Of a stretch of DNA of 64,000 bases, positions 1-9,312 are shown piece by piece. Each line of letters opens with the position of its first letter. Within the stretch, counting starts at the first letter, position 1. The DNA is from Cellulophaga sp. L1A9 (lineage in GTDB: Bacteria; Bacteroidota; Bacteroidia; Flavobacteriales; Flavobacteriaceae): the NCBI RefSeq assembly GCF_009797025.1, contig NZ_CP047027.1, forward strand, positions 2,108,001 through 2,172,000. Direction: 5' to 3'. The notes beneath the pieces were generated by a model that did not search any database, had not been told where the DNA came from, and saw only the letters and a list, made by a program, of their open reading frames with translations. The position numbers and the translations under genes were made by a program.

Positions 1-490
1 TACTTACACCAATTTCACGAATACTATCAAAACTCATCAACGCAATACCAATAGCAAAAATGATGAGTATAAAGATTACAATACGCTCTAAAATATTAAA
101 CTGGGTATATATTTTTCGAGCTCTTAAATTGTTGGAGGCATTAACATCGTAATTTTCTATCACCTTTTGCTTAATAATTCTAATAATTGCAATTAGTAAC
201 CAGGTAATAGCACAAATGATTAAAAGAGTACTAATTTTTTGAAGCGCATAGGTAACTTCACTAATTCCTAAAGTATCATGGATGACTCTAATTCTAATTA
301 GAATAGCGATAAAAAGGATAAATATGGGCTTTGTTAGTCTTGAAATACTTTTTTTATCTATTAAATATTTAGGGTTTTTCCCAAAATGCCGTAAAATTTT
401 TACAGTAATGTATTGTAAAATAGCTAAGGCTAAAAGTGCGGCAACAATATAGACCAAGACATTTGGTTTTTGTAATAGATTTTTAAACAT
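1..490 (-). CDS. MscS-family mechanosensitive ion channel, N-terminal part (cut by window edge)
   Basis: The minus strand reads from an ATG at 488-490 to the window edge without a stop, giving about 163 residues. The peptide begins MFKNLLQKPNVLVYIVAALL and contains four strongly hydrophobic stretches. It ends at SFDSIREIGVS, which resembles the segment just before the pore helix of MscS-type channels in Bacteroidota; the preceding NLRARKIYTQFNILERIV segment is also typical of that group. Such channels open under membrane tension and release solutes on hypo-osmotic shock. The pore helix and cytoplasmic cage domain would lie outside the window, so the assignment rests on the N-terminal half only. 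It is divergent from hemH with a 178-bp gap. Confidence 0.75.
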   Translation of the reverse strand, partial: MFKNLLQKPNVLVYIVAALLALAILQYITVKILRHFGKNPKYLIDKKSISRLTKPIFILFIAILIRIRVIHDTLGISEVTYALQKISTLLIICAITWLLIAIIRIIKQKVIENYDVNASNNLRARKIYTQFNILERIVIFILIIFAIGIALMSFDSIREIGVS

Positions 491-633
491 ATTTTTTTAG
501 GTTTAAATTACTGTAGTTGCAACATAAGAAAACAATACTTTTTCTATGTTAAATCGCTGTGAAAATTGAATTTAACTATAATATCATAAATAAACTAATT
601 GGTGGTTTTAAAGGATTTAAAATTAGCATGTAG

Positions 634-641
634 TATTTTTG
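634..641 (+). promoter_or_regulatory. Candidate -7 box (TATTTTTG) upstream of hemH
   Basis: TATTTTTG matches the Bacteroidota TAnnTTTG -7 consensus and lies 28 bp before the hemH start codon. No TTG at the expected upstream distance stands out, so this is a partial match only. Confidence 0.35.
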
Positions 642-668
642 TAGTCTGAAAAAGAAAATTTAAAGATT

Positions 669-1700
669 ATGAAAGGAGTATTAATGGTTAATTTGGGTTC
701 GCCAGAAAGTCCTACGGCTAAAGATGTTAAGCCGTATTTAGACGAATTTTTGATGGATGAAAGAGTAATTGACGTTCCAAATATTCTTAGAAATATCATT
801 GTAAGAGGTATTATTCTTCAAACAAGACCTAAGAAATCTGCTGAAGCCTATGCTAAAATATGGTGGGATGAAGGTTCTCCATTGGTCGTTATTTCTGAAA
901 GATTTGCTAAAAAAGTGAGCACCCAAATTCAAATGCCCGTGGCCTTAGGAATGCGTTATGGTAAAATGAGCATTAAAAAGGCAATGCAAGAGTTGAAAGA
1001 CAAGGGTGTCGATGATGTTATTTTAGTGCCTCTGTATCCGCATTATGCCATGTCTTCCTTTGAAACTGTTGTGGTGAAAACCATGGAAGTAAAAGATGAG
1101 TTTTTTCCAGAGATGAAAATAACCACCTTGCCTGCTTTTTATAAAAATGAAGACTATATAAAAGTCCTTTCCGAAAGCATTGCAAAACATTTAGAAGGCT
1201 TTGAGTATGATCATATCTTGTTTTCATATCATGGAATTCCTGAACGTCATATCCGAAAATCAGACCCAACAAAATTTCATTGTAAAATAGACGGAAGCTG
1301 TTGCCAGACAAATTCTGTAGCACATAACACGTGTTACCGTCATCAATGTTATGACACTACGGAGAGTGTAAAGAAATATTTAGGCTTGCCAGAAGATAAA
1401 GTAAGTGTGTCTTTTCAGTCAAGACTACCAAATGATCCCTGGTTGAAACCGTATACTGATTTTGAATTTGAGCGTTTCCCGAAAGAAGGAAAGAAGCGTT
1501 TGGCTGTGATTACACCTGCGTTTGTTTCAGATTGCTTAGAAACGCTTGAGGAAATCGCTATGGAAGGTAAAGAGCAATTCCAAGAAGCAGGAGGAGATAC
1601 CTATAAGCATATTCCTTGTTTAAATGATGATGATTCATGGGTTTCTGTGATGGCAGAATGGTTAAACAACTGGGAAAAAACTGAAAAACTGCCTGTATAA
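669..1700 (+). CDS. hemH: Ferrochelatase
   Basis: Inserts ferrous iron into protoporphyrin IX, the last step of protohaem synthesis. The 343-residue protein has the usual ferrochelatase length. It shows the N-terminal VNLGSPESP start, the active-site segment SYHGIPERH (His near residue 188) and the C-terminal ITPAFVSDCLETLEEI segment that carries the conserved acidic residue. A cysteine-rich stretch follows the active-site loop (residues about 205-227: C, CC, C, C), which may hold a metal or iron-sulfur cluster as in some bacterial ferrochelatases; that is inference. The stop codon overlaps the ATG of the MATE gene by one base, so the two are probably co-transcribed. A hemJ homologue lies 5.5 kb downstream on the same strand. 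Confidence 0.95.
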   Translation: MKGVLMVNLGSPESPTAKDVKPYLDEFLMDERVIDVPNILRNIIVRGIILQTRPKKSAEAYAKIWWDEGSPLVVISERFAKKVSTQIQMPVALGMRYGKMSIKKAMQELKDKGVDDVILVPLYPHYAMSSFETVVVKTMEVKDEFFPEMKITTLPAFYKNEDYIKVLSESIAKHLEGFEYDHILFSYHGIPERHIRKSDPTKFHCKIDGSCCQTNSVAHNTCYRHQCYDTTESVKKYLGLPEDKVSVSFQSRLPNDPWLKPYTDFEFERFPKEGKKRLAVITPAFVSDCLETLEEIAMEGKEQFQEAGGDTYKHIPCLNDDDSWVSVMAEWLNNWEKTEKLPV

Positions 1701-3076
1701 TGGCAAAAGTCTCCGCTGATCAACTCGGATCTGAATCTATAGGTAAATTACTTGTAAAACAAGCTGTACCTGCATCCATTGGTATCTTAGTGATGTCTCT
1801 TAATGTATTGGTAGATTCCATCTTTGTTGGGAATTGGATTGGTTCTATTGCTATTGCGGCAATAAATGTAGTATTACCTGTTTCTTTTTTTATTGCAGCA
1901 TTGGGGATGTCCGTCGGGATTGGCGGGTCTAGTATTATCTCCCGTGCCTTAGGGGCAAATAACAGAGAAAAAGCATTAAAAACATTCGGAAATCAAATAG
2001 CGCTGACCCTTTTAATAACCATCATTATGGTTATTTTAGGGTTAACGTATGTTGATTCTATTATCCCGGCATTTGGGGGAAAGGGTAGAATATTTGATCC
2101 CGCAAAAGTCTACTACACCATTGTTTTATACGGAGTGCCTTTTCTAGCCCTTTGTATGATGGGCAATACCGTTATTAGGGCAGAAGGGAAGCCAAAATTT
2201 GCGATGATTGCGATGATTATTCCTTCTATTGGAAATCTTGTGATGGATTATATCTTCATCTATATTTTTGATTGGGGAATGGCTGGAGCCGCATGGGCAA
2301 CTACTATTGGGTACGTGTTATGTTTTTCATATGTGCTCTATTTCTTCATCTCGAAAAACTCAGAACTTAAAATCGGATGGTCGCACCTAAAATTTCATCT
2401 TCCTATTTTAAAGGAAATAGGTTCTTTAGGGTTTGTAACCTTGGCAAGGCAGGCAACGACGAGTATTGTTTATTTATTGATGAATAATATACTGTTTGGT
2501 TTAGGAGGCGAAGCAATGGTCGCCGTTTACGCTATTGTAGGCAGGATGTTGATGTTTGCACTTTTTCCTGTATTTGGAGTTACTCAAGGGTTTTTGCCTA
2601 TTGCGGGTTTTAATTATGGTGCAGGAAAATACCAAAGGGTACGAGAAAGTATTTCTACGGCAATAAAATATGCAGCAATCATGGCAAGCGTTGTATTTGT
2701 TGGGTTAATGATTTTTCCTGCGGAAATAGCATCTTTATTTTTGAGTTCTAAGGAAGGTATTTCTGCAAGTGAACTGGCGATGAATGCCTATGTTTTAGAA
2801 CACACCCCAATGGCTATGCGTTTAGTGTTTGCGGCTACTCCAATTATTGCATTGCAGTTAATAGGTGCGGCGTATTTTCAAGCAATCGGAAAAGCAACAC
2901 CAGCATTATTATTGACATTAACGAGACAAGGTTTCTTTTTTATACCGTTGATTATAATTTTACCAAACTATATGGGCGAATTAGGCGTTTGGTTGTCATT
3001 TCCTATTGCAGATGTGCTAGCGACGATTGTTACTGGATATTATTTAAGAAAGGAAATGAAGAAAGAATTAAGCTGA
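1700..3076 (+). CDS. MATE-family efflux transporter
   Basis: A 458-residue polytopic inner-membrane protein of the multidrug and toxic compound extrusion type. It has roughly 12 hydrophobic segments and the repeated-half layout of the family. The N-terminal half shows GSESIGKLLVKQAVPASIGI followed by VDSIFVGNWIGS, typical of the NorM/DinF-like subgroups; the second half contains VFGVTQGFLPIAGFNYGAG, also typical. Family members export cationic drugs or metabolites using H+ or Na+ gradients; the substrate here cannot be read. Its start overlaps the hemH stop by one base. It ends 3 bp before the convergent EcsC-family gene. Confidence 0.9.
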   Translation: MAKVSADQLGSESIGKLLVKQAVPASIGILVMSLNVLVDSIFVGNWIGSIAIAAINVVLPVSFFIAALGMSVGIGGSSIISRALGANNREKALKTFGNQIALTLLITIIMVILGLTYVDSIIPAFGGKGRIFDPAKVYYTIVLYGVPFLALCMMGNTVIRAEGKPKFAMIAMIIPSIGNLVMDYIFIYIFDWGMAGAAWATTIGYVLCFSYVLYFFISKNSELKIGWSHLKFHLPILKEIGSLGFVTLARQATTSIVYLLMNNILFGLGGEAMVAVYAIVGRMLMFALFPVFGVTQGFLPIAGFNYGAGKYQRVRESISTAIKYAAIMASVVFVGLMIFPAEIASLFLSSKEGISASELAMNAYVLEHTPMAMRLVFAATPIIALQLIGAAYFQAIGKATPALLLTLTRQGFFFIPLIIILPNYMGELGVWLSFPIADVLATIVTGYYLRKEMKKELS

Positions 3077-3089
3077 TTTCTAGCTTAAT
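3067..3089. repeat. Inverted repeat across the two convergent stop codons
   Basis: ATTAAGCT, a 7-bp spacer and AGCTTAAT form a perfect 8-bp dyad spanning the stop codons of the MATE gene and the convergent EcsC-family gene. It could be a weak bidirectional terminator, but no T tract follows on either side. Confidence 0.3.
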
Positions 3090-3898
3090 ATAATGCCTTC
3101 ATAAGACTGTTTTATTAATTCCTCTCCATACTTGCGTTCTAATTTTCTAATAGCAAAATGGGCATGTGCCATGCGTTGAAAATGGTGTATAAATGCTAAG
3201 TTGATAGCACCTCCGCCAGCAGCACCCAAGATAGGAATGGCTTGTGCAACAAATTTTTCAGAAACCTGAATACTAAATCGAGATGCAATAGCACCTAATA
3301 TTTGCAGAAATGGGTTAGAACTTCCTTTTAGCATACTGCCTACTAATTTTCCGGCGCCATTTGTAGCTCCTTTAACCGTAGTACTTAGTGTAATGCGGGT
3401 GGCATAATATCCAGTTTCAAGATGGTCATCATGTTTGCTTTTTCCTCCTAAGGCAAAAACTTGTAAACAGGCCAACTGGGTATCTAACTCCATTAGGTCT
3501 TCCCCTTCGCTTCGAGCGATATCCATTATGGAACGCATCATAAATTTTGTGGCAACGGCTAAATCTGCAGAAAAAGCAATGACCCCAAAAGTTCCGCCTA
3601 AAATACCAGAAGAAGTTACAACGGCCTTATAGGTATTGTTTAATGGAGAAGAAATTACCTTGTTTGTTTTCATGGAAAGCAAATTGGTTTTCACCACTTT
3701 TTGTAATGCACTGTAGCTAGCTTCTTGCAACCATTTTTGTTGCTTTTGTGGGAGTAGCTCTACTTTATTCTGAATGATATTCCCAACACTGTTTAAACCT
3801 TTCATCGCCCAGCCAATTTCTTCCATTTGCTGTTTCGCATGGGTTAGAATTTTTAAATCGCTTTCGGCTAATTTAGTACTTGAGGTGAGTTTAGACAT
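3080..3898 (-). CDS. EcsC family protein
   Basis: A 272-residue protein recognisable as EcsC-like from its layout. The N-terminal half is helical and charged. A glycine- and alanine-rich central segment follows (SSGILGGTFGVIAFSADLAV), then MRSIMDIARSEGEDL and LACLQVFALGG, then a glycine-rich stretch near the C terminus (AIPILGAAGGGAINLAFI). Family members are named after a gene next to the Bacillus Ecs ABC exporter; their biochemical role is not settled. There is no signal peptide, and the hydrophobic stretches suggest membrane association. It converges on the MATE gene and is divergent from the BNR-repeat gene. No partner ABC transporter is nearby. Confidence 0.8.
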   Translation of the reverse strand: MSKLTSSTKLAESDLKILTHAKQQMEEIGWAMKGLNSVGNIIQNKVELLPQKQQKWLQEASYSALQKVVKTNLLSMKTNKVISSPLNNTYKAVVTSSGILGGTFGVIAFSADLAVATKFMMRSIMDIARSEGEDLMELDTQLACLQVFALGGKSKHDDHLETGYYATRITLSTTVKGATNGAGKLVGSMLKGSSNPFLQILGAIASRFSIQVSEKFVAQAIPILGAAGGGAINLAFIHHFQRMAHAHFAIRKLERKYGEELIKQSYEGIILS

Positions 3899-4050
3899 GA
3901 ATTCAGGAATTTGTTTAATCTATAGTATGAGTAGTGAAAAGTACTCAATTGTTACATCTTTTTTAGAAAGTTCATGCTATAAAGGAAATTATATTTTCAT
4001 AAACGTTCAAAACTCCTTAATTTACAAACGACTAATTTTAATAACTTACT

Positions 4051-7000
4051 ATGACCACCAACTACCTCAAAAATGGCATGATTATGCTATTGCTTTGTGT
4101 GTTGCCGCTAACAGCAATTGCGCAAAAAAGAAAAAAATCTAAACAAACAACGACTCAAATTCCTGAAGCTTTATATTCTAGTTTGGATTATAGGCTAATA
4201 GGTCCTTTTCGCGGGGGTCGTTCTGCGGCCGTAACGGGAGTGCCCAATCAGCCAAACTTATTTTATTTTGGCGCAACGGGTGGTGGTGTTTGGAAAACTA
4301 CAAATGGTGGTAGAGCATGGGAAAATATTTCTGATGGCTTTTTTGGCGGTAGCATTGGCGCTATTGAAGTTTCTAAAAGCGACCCAAATGTAATTTATGT
4401 GGGTGGTGGCGAAAAAACGCTGCGTGGGAATGTATCTTCTGGTTATGGCGTTTGGAAAACTGAAAATGCAGGTAAAACATGGACGTCCGTAGGACTTGAT
4501 AAAAGTAGACACGTGCCTAGACTTCGGGTGCATCCAACAAATTCTGATATTGTTTATGCTGCCGTATTAGGAAATATTTATAAACCTACACAAGAACGTG
4601 GTATTTATAAAAGTACAGATGGGGGTAAAAATTGGAAAAAGACACTTTTCGTAAATGATCAGGCTGGTGCTGTAGATTTGGTTTTTGATCCTAATAATCC
4701 TAGAATTTTATATGCATCTACGTGGCGCGCAGAACGTACGCCCTATAGTTTAAGTAGTGGAGGTGATGGTTCTGCCTTGTGGAAAAGTACAGATAGTGGT
4801 GATACATGGTCGGAAATTTCTAAAAACGAAGGTTTCCCAAAAGATACTGTAGGGATTATTGGGGTAACTGTTTCTCCAAAAAATTCTGATCGCGTTTGGG
4901 TAATTGTAGAAAACAAAGAAAAAGGAGGCTTGTACCGCAGTGATGACGGAGGTAAAAAATGGACGCAAGTAAACGATGAGCGTAAATTGCGTCAGCGTGC
5001 TTGGTACTATACGCGTATTTATGCCGATACCGAAGATGAAGATGTGGTGTATGTACTGAATGTAAACTATCATAAGTCTAGTGATGGTGGTAAAACATTT
5101 TCAACCTTTAATGCTCCTCACGGAGATCATCATGATCTTTGGATTGCTCCAGAAAATGCTAACCGAATGATTATTGGCGATGATGGTGGTGCACAAATAT
5201 CATATGATGGTGGCGAAACATGGAGTACGTATTACAACCAACCCACCGCACAATTTTACAGGGTGACTACAGATAATTCATTTCCGTATCGTATTTATGC
5301 AGCGCAGCAAGATAATTCTACCATTCGCATCAATCACAGAAGTGACGGACGCAGTATTGATGAAAATGATTGGGAAGAAACAGCTGGGGGAGAATCTGCA
5401 TGGATTGCTGTAGATCCTAAAAATGATGATATCGTATATGGCGGTAGTTATGATGGTTTTCTAACACGCGTAAACCATAAAACAAAAACGGTTCGCGGAA
5501 TTAACGTATGGCCAGATAATCCTATGGGAGCTGGTGCAGAAGCCATGAAATATCGTTTTCAATGGAATTTTCCAATTATTTTCAGTAAACATAATCCGAA
5601 GAAATTATATACATTTTCTAACCATGTGCATGTATCAGAAAATGAAGGGCAAAGCTGGACACTTTTAAGTGAAGATTTAACTAGAAATGATCCTACAAAA
5701 CTAGGTTCTAGTGGTGGACCCATAACACAAGATAATACAAGTGTAGAATATTACTGTACCATTTTTGCAGCGAATGAGAGTCCGCTAAAAGAAGGCTTGC
5801 TTTGGGTAGGTAGTGATGATGGCTTGGTTCATGTCACCAAAGATGGTGGTGCCTCTTGGAGCAATGTAACGCCTACGAATATGCCAGAATGGGCTATGAT
5901 CAATAGTATTGAGCCTTCGGCTTTTGATGCAGGAACATGCTATGTTGCTGCAACACGTTATAAATTAGGAGATTTTGAGCCTTACTTATATAAAACGACA
6001 GATTATGGTAAAACGTGGAGTAAAATTACCAATGGTATTTCTAAGGAACACTTTACTAGAGTAGTGCGTGAAGATCCTAAAAGAAAAGGGTTACTCTATG
6101 CTGGTACTGAAACAGGAATGTATATTTCTTTTGATGACGGAGCAAACTGGAATCCGTTTCAAATGAACTTGCCTATTGTACCTATTACAGATTTAGCGAT
6201 CAAGGATGATAATTTAATTGTGGCCACACAGGGTAGAAGTTTATGGATGATTGATGATCTAACAGTGTTGCATCAACTCAATACTTCTGATAAAGATAAA
6301 GCGACTATTTTATTTCAGCCTAAAGACAGTTACAGAACTAAAGGACGGGCAAGTAAAAAACCGTCTAAAACAGCTGGTCAAAACCATCCTAACGGAGTGG
6401 TTACCCATTTCTATTTGAATACAGTAAATGAAAAAGACAGTATCGCCTTAACGTATTTAAGTATGAAAGGAGATACACTAGCTTCTTTTTCAAATACAGC
6501 GAAGGATAAAGACAAGAAATTAGAACTTAAAAAAGGGGGCAATACCCATGTTTGGGATACCCGTGGTAAAGGTGCTAAAAAGTTAGATGGGATGATTTTA
6601 TGGTGGGCAAATTTAGAAGGAGCAAAAGCAGTTCCTGGAGCGTACCAAGTGAGTTTGTCGGTGAATGGAAAAAGTAGCACTGAAGCATTTAAAATTTTAC
6701 CAGATCCTAGAGCAGAGGCTTCCGTGGTAGCTATGCAAAAGCAATTTGATTATATCACCGATATTAATACGACCATTGATAAAGCGCATACCTCTATTGA
6801 GAAAATCAGAAATATTACCAAGCAACTAGATGCTTTTTCAAAGCAATATAAAGGCAATGAACAAACGAAGGTTTTATTGGAGAAAGCAAAAGCAATGAAA
6901 GAGAAGTTTGGCGCCGTAGAGAAGGCTTTGTATCAAACACAAAATAGAAGCGGACAAGATCCTTTAAATTTCCCGATTAAATTAACAAATAAGCTCGGGC

Positions 7001-7188
7001 ATTTAAATAGTTTGGTGGCTATTGATGATTTTCCGCCTACCGCACAAGATATTGTAGTTAAAAATGAATTGACAGCTGAAATAAATGCACAATTAAGTAC
7101 TTTTGATGCGCTGATTAGTAAGGAGATTAAAGGTTTTAATGAAGAATTCAATCAGCTAAAACTTAATTACTTATTTGTAGAGGAATAA
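4051..7188 (+). CDS. Secreted BNR/sortilin-like beta-propeller protein (VPS10/glycosidase-like)
   Basis: A 1045-residue exported protein. Residues 1-24 look like a Sec signal peptide (hydrophobic core MIMLLLCVLPLTAIA, cleavage before QKRKK). The region from about residue 45 to 750 contains many BNR/Asp-box type repeats of the form S-x-D-G-G-x-T-W (for example STDGGKNWKK, SDDGGKKWTQ, SYDGGETWST, TKDGGASWSN). This is the ten-bladed VPS10/sortilin-type or xyloglucanase-like propeller seen in large Bacteroidota proteins. The last 250 residues are lysine-rich and helical, probably a C-terminal helical domain. No enzymatic residues can be assigned, so the glycosidase label in databases should be treated as fold-based. 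Its stop overlaps the hemJ start by one base. Confidence 0.85.
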   Translation: MTTNYLKNGMIMLLLCVLPLTAIAQKRKKSKQTTTQIPEALYSSLDYRLIGPFRGGRSAAVTGVPNQPNLFYFGATGGGVWKTTNGGRAWENISDGFFGGSIGAIEVSKSDPNVIYVGGGEKTLRGNVSSGYGVWKTENAGKTWTSVGLDKSRHVPRLRVHPTNSDIVYAAVLGNIYKPTQERGIYKSTDGGKNWKKTLFVNDQAGAVDLVFDPNNPRILYASTWRAERTPYSLSSGGDGSALWKSTDSGDTWSEISKNEGFPKDTVGIIGVTVSPKNSDRVWVIVENKEKGGLYRSDDGGKKWTQVNDERKLRQRAWYYTRIYADTEDEDVVYVLNVNYHKSSDGGKTFSTFNAPHGDHHDLWIAPENANRMIIGDDGGAQISYDGGETWSTYYNQPTAQFYRVTTDNSFPYRIYAAQQDNSTIRINHRSDGRSIDENDWEETAGGESAWIAVDPKNDDIVYGGSYDGFLTRVNHKTKTVRGINVWPDNPMGAGAEAMKYRFQWNFPIIFSKHNPKKLYTFSNHVHVSENEGQSWTLLSEDLTRNDPTKLGSSGGPITQDNTSVEYYCTIFAANESPLKEGLLWVGSDDGLVHVTKDGGASWSNVTPTNMPEWAMINSIEPSAFDAGTCYVAATRYKLGDFEPYLYKTTDYGKTWSKITNGISKEHFTRVVREDPKRKGLLYAGTETGMYISFDDGANWNPFQMNLPIVPITDLAIKDDNLIVATQGRSLWMIDDLTVLHQLNTSDKDKATILFQPKDSYRTKGRASKKPSKTAGQNHPNGVVTHFYLNTVNEKDSIALTYLSMKGDTLASFSNTAKDKDKKLELKKGGNTHVWDTRGKGAKKLDGMILWWANLEGAKAVPGAYQVSLSVNGKSSTEAFKILPDPRAEASVVAMQKQFDYITDINTTIDKAHTSIEKIRNITKQLDAFSKQYKGNEQTKVLLEKAKAMKEKFGAVEKALYQTQNRSGQDPLNFPIKLTNKLGHLNSLVAIDDFPPTAQDIVVKNELTAEINAQLSTFDALISKEIKGFNEEFNQLKLNYLFVEE

Positions 7189-7739
7189 TGACAGAACTAT
7201 ACGGGTATATAAAAGCATTGCATTTAATTTTTGTAATCACTTGGTTTGCGGGCCTTTTCTATGTTCCACGACTATTTATAAACCATATAGAAGCGGCATT
7301 AAGACCGTCTCCAGAAAAAGAGATCTTAACAAAAGAATTTAAATTAATGACCAAAAGGCTATGGTATATCATTACCTGGCCTTCGGCCATTTTAGCCATA
7401 TTATTCGCGGTTTGGTTGCTAATACTATTTCCTGCTTGGTTGCAACAACCATGGATGCATGTAAAATTAGGATTTGTTGTGCTGCTAATTTTTTATCACC
7501 TTAAAAACCACCAGATATTTAAGCAATTGCAGCGCGATGAAATAAAGTATACGTCTAAATTTATGCGTATTTGGAATGAAGGTGCTACTATTATTTTATT
7601 TGCCATAGTTTTTTTAGTGGTATTAAAAAGTACTATTAGCTGGGTTTATGGCGTTGTAGGGATCATAGCTTTAGGGGTATTACTTATGTTAGGCATTAAA
7701 CTTTACAAACGTATCCGCGATAAAAACCCCAATGCTTAG
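7188..7739 (+). CDS. hemJ: Protoporphyrinogen oxidase HemJ (CopD family membrane protein)
   Basis: A 183-residue membrane protein with five hydrophobic segments. The first helix shows YIKALHLIFVITWFAGLFYVPRLF, with the conserved His at residue 12 and the W-F-A-G-L-F-Y-x-P-R-L-F signature of the HemJ group. WMHVKLGFVVLL gives the conserved H-x-K-L-G motif. HemJ oxidises protoporphyrinogen IX to protoporphyrin IX and so feeds HemH, which is encoded upstream. The shared stop/start base with the BNR-repeat gene suggests translational coupling. The C terminus carries one extra hydrophobic segment and a basic tail. CopD-like copper proteins share the fold, but the length and motifs favour HemJ. Confidence 0.85.
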   Translation: MTELYGYIKALHLIFVITWFAGLFYVPRLFINHIEAALRPSPEKEILTKEFKLMTKRLWYIITWPSAILAILFAVWLLILFPAWLQQPWMHVKLGFVVLLIFYHLKNHQIFKQLQRDEIKYTSKFMRIWNEGATIILFAIVFLVVLKSTISWVYGVVGIIALGVLLMLGIKLYKRIRDKNPNA

Positions 7740-7813
7740 TAGTAAGTGTGTTTCAGTATCTTTTGGTGTGATTATTGCTACCTTTAGAATTCAGAAAATT
7801 CAAACAATAAAGC

Positions 7814-9271
7814 GTGTTCAATAAAGTTTCCCTCAGGTCCCGCATATTTATTTCAATGATTGTCTTGGTGCTTTTAGCATCGGTATTAATTGCTGGGGTT
7901 ACCATCTATCAATATGGAGAACAATCTAAAGATTATCATGAGGACCGTTTAGAGCGTAAAGAGGAGCAGATAAAGGAAAATATACGGTATACGTTGCAAC
8001 GGACTACTTACGTAGCGACAACAGAAAATTTAGACCTTATTTTTAAAGATGAAATTTATCAAATAGCCGATGTGCTTAATGTAAATTTTAATATTTATGA
8101 TTTAGAAGGCGGGTTAGTAAAAAGTTCTAGACCAAAATCGAAATTTCAGAACGATTCTATTTCGATGTGTTTGACACCAGAGGTTTTAAATAACCTAAAA
8201 AATAGTGCCAATTCTAGGTATTTAGAAGAGAAATCTGCCGCTGGAGATAAATACCAAGCCTCATACACCTACATTACCGATGGTAGGTTTAAACCTATCG
8301 GAATTCTAAATTTACCTTATTTTGAAGACAATTCATTTAACGATCATGAGCTAAAAGAGTTTTTACTGCGCTTAGGTGGTGTTTATCTTTTTATGTTGCT
8401 CATTGCTATTCTCTTATCCTATATTATTTCAAAATATATTACGAGGTCATTGCAAACAGTTTCTGATAAAATGAATACCACTTTTTTAACCAAACGGAAT
8501 GAAAAAATTAGTGTGGGTAATCCTTCTGAAGAAGTAGGAAAGTTGATTAATGCCTATAATGCCATGATTGATGAACTGGAAATAAGCGCTGTAAAATTGG
8601 CAAAGAGTGAACGGGAACAAGCATGGCGAGAAATGGCAAAACAGGTAGCGCATGAAATTAAAAATCCGCTTACGCCCATGCGATTAACCGTACAGAGTTT
8701 TGAACGAAAGTTTGATCCTGCAGATCCTGAGGTTAAAAATAAATTAAAAGAATATTCAAAAACATTAATTCAGCAAATAGATACCATGAGTAATATTGCG
8801 GGTGCATTTTCTAATTTTGCCGAAATGCCTGCACAGCAAAATGAAACCCTTAATGTGGTTAAAATTGTAAAATTAGGATTAGATATTTTCAATGAAAGCT
8901 ACATTCATTTTATTGCCGATGAAGAAGAAATTATTGCCAAATTAGATCGTACACAGCTAATTAGAGTGCTTACCAACTTGGTAAAAAATGCCATTCAGGC
9001 CGTACCGGAAGTGGAATCTCCAAGAATATTGGTAACCGTTTCATCGGAAGATAATTTTGTAAAAATTTCAGTTGCAGATAATGGAATTGGGATAAAAGAT
9101 GAGTTTAAAGAAAAAATATTTGAACCAAAATTCACGACTAAATCTAGCGGAATGGGTCTTGGTTTAGGGATGGTTAAAACAATTGTTGAAACCTATAATG
9201 GGTCTATTGATCTTACCTCGCAACCGGGAAAAGGAACTGTTTTTACAGTGAAGTTTCCTAGGATAGTGTAA
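7814..9271 (+). CDS. Membrane sensor histidine kinase (NtrY-like)
   Basis: A 485-residue kinase starting with GTG at 7814. An N-terminal helix (residues about 10-32) and a second one (about 185-205) enclose an extracytoplasmic sensor region. A HAMP-like segment (YITRSLQTVSDKMNTTF) follows, then the phosphoacceptor box VAHEIKNPLTPMRLT with His at residue 280. The C-terminal ATPase domain shows NLVKNAIQA (N box), VADNGIGI (G1) and GMGLGLGMVKTIVE (G2). The H-box form HEIKNPLTPM is typical of NtrY-type kinases. No response regulator is adjacent, so the partner is probably encoded elsewhere. It follows hemJ by 74 bp on the same strand and may belong to that transcript. Confidence 0.9.
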   Translation: MFNKVSLRSRIFISMIVLVLLASVLIAGVTIYQYGEQSKDYHEDRLERKEEQIKENIRYTLQRTTYVATTENLDLIFKDEIYQIADVLNVNFNIYDLEGGLVKSSRPKSKFQNDSISMCLTPEVLNNLKNSANSRYLEEKSAAGDKYQASYTYITDGRFKPIGILNLPYFEDNSFNDHELKEFLLRLGGVYLFMLLIAILLSYIISKYITRSLQTVSDKMNTTFLTKRNEKISVGNPSEEVGKLINAYNAMIDELEISAVKLAKSEREQAWREMAKQVAHEIKNPLTPMRLTVQSFERKFDPADPEVKNKLKEYSKTLIQQIDTMSNIAGAFSNFAEMPAQQNETLNVVKIVKLGLDIFNESYIHFIADEEEIIAKLDRTQLIRVLTNLVKNAIQAVPEVESPRILVTVSSEDNFVKISVADNGIGIKDEFKEKIFEPKFTTKSSGMGLGLGMVKTIVETYNGSIDLTSQPGKGTVFTVKFPRIV

Positions 9272-9312
9272 TTTATATATAACTTCTTTTATCCGCTACA
9301 AAATATAGATTT

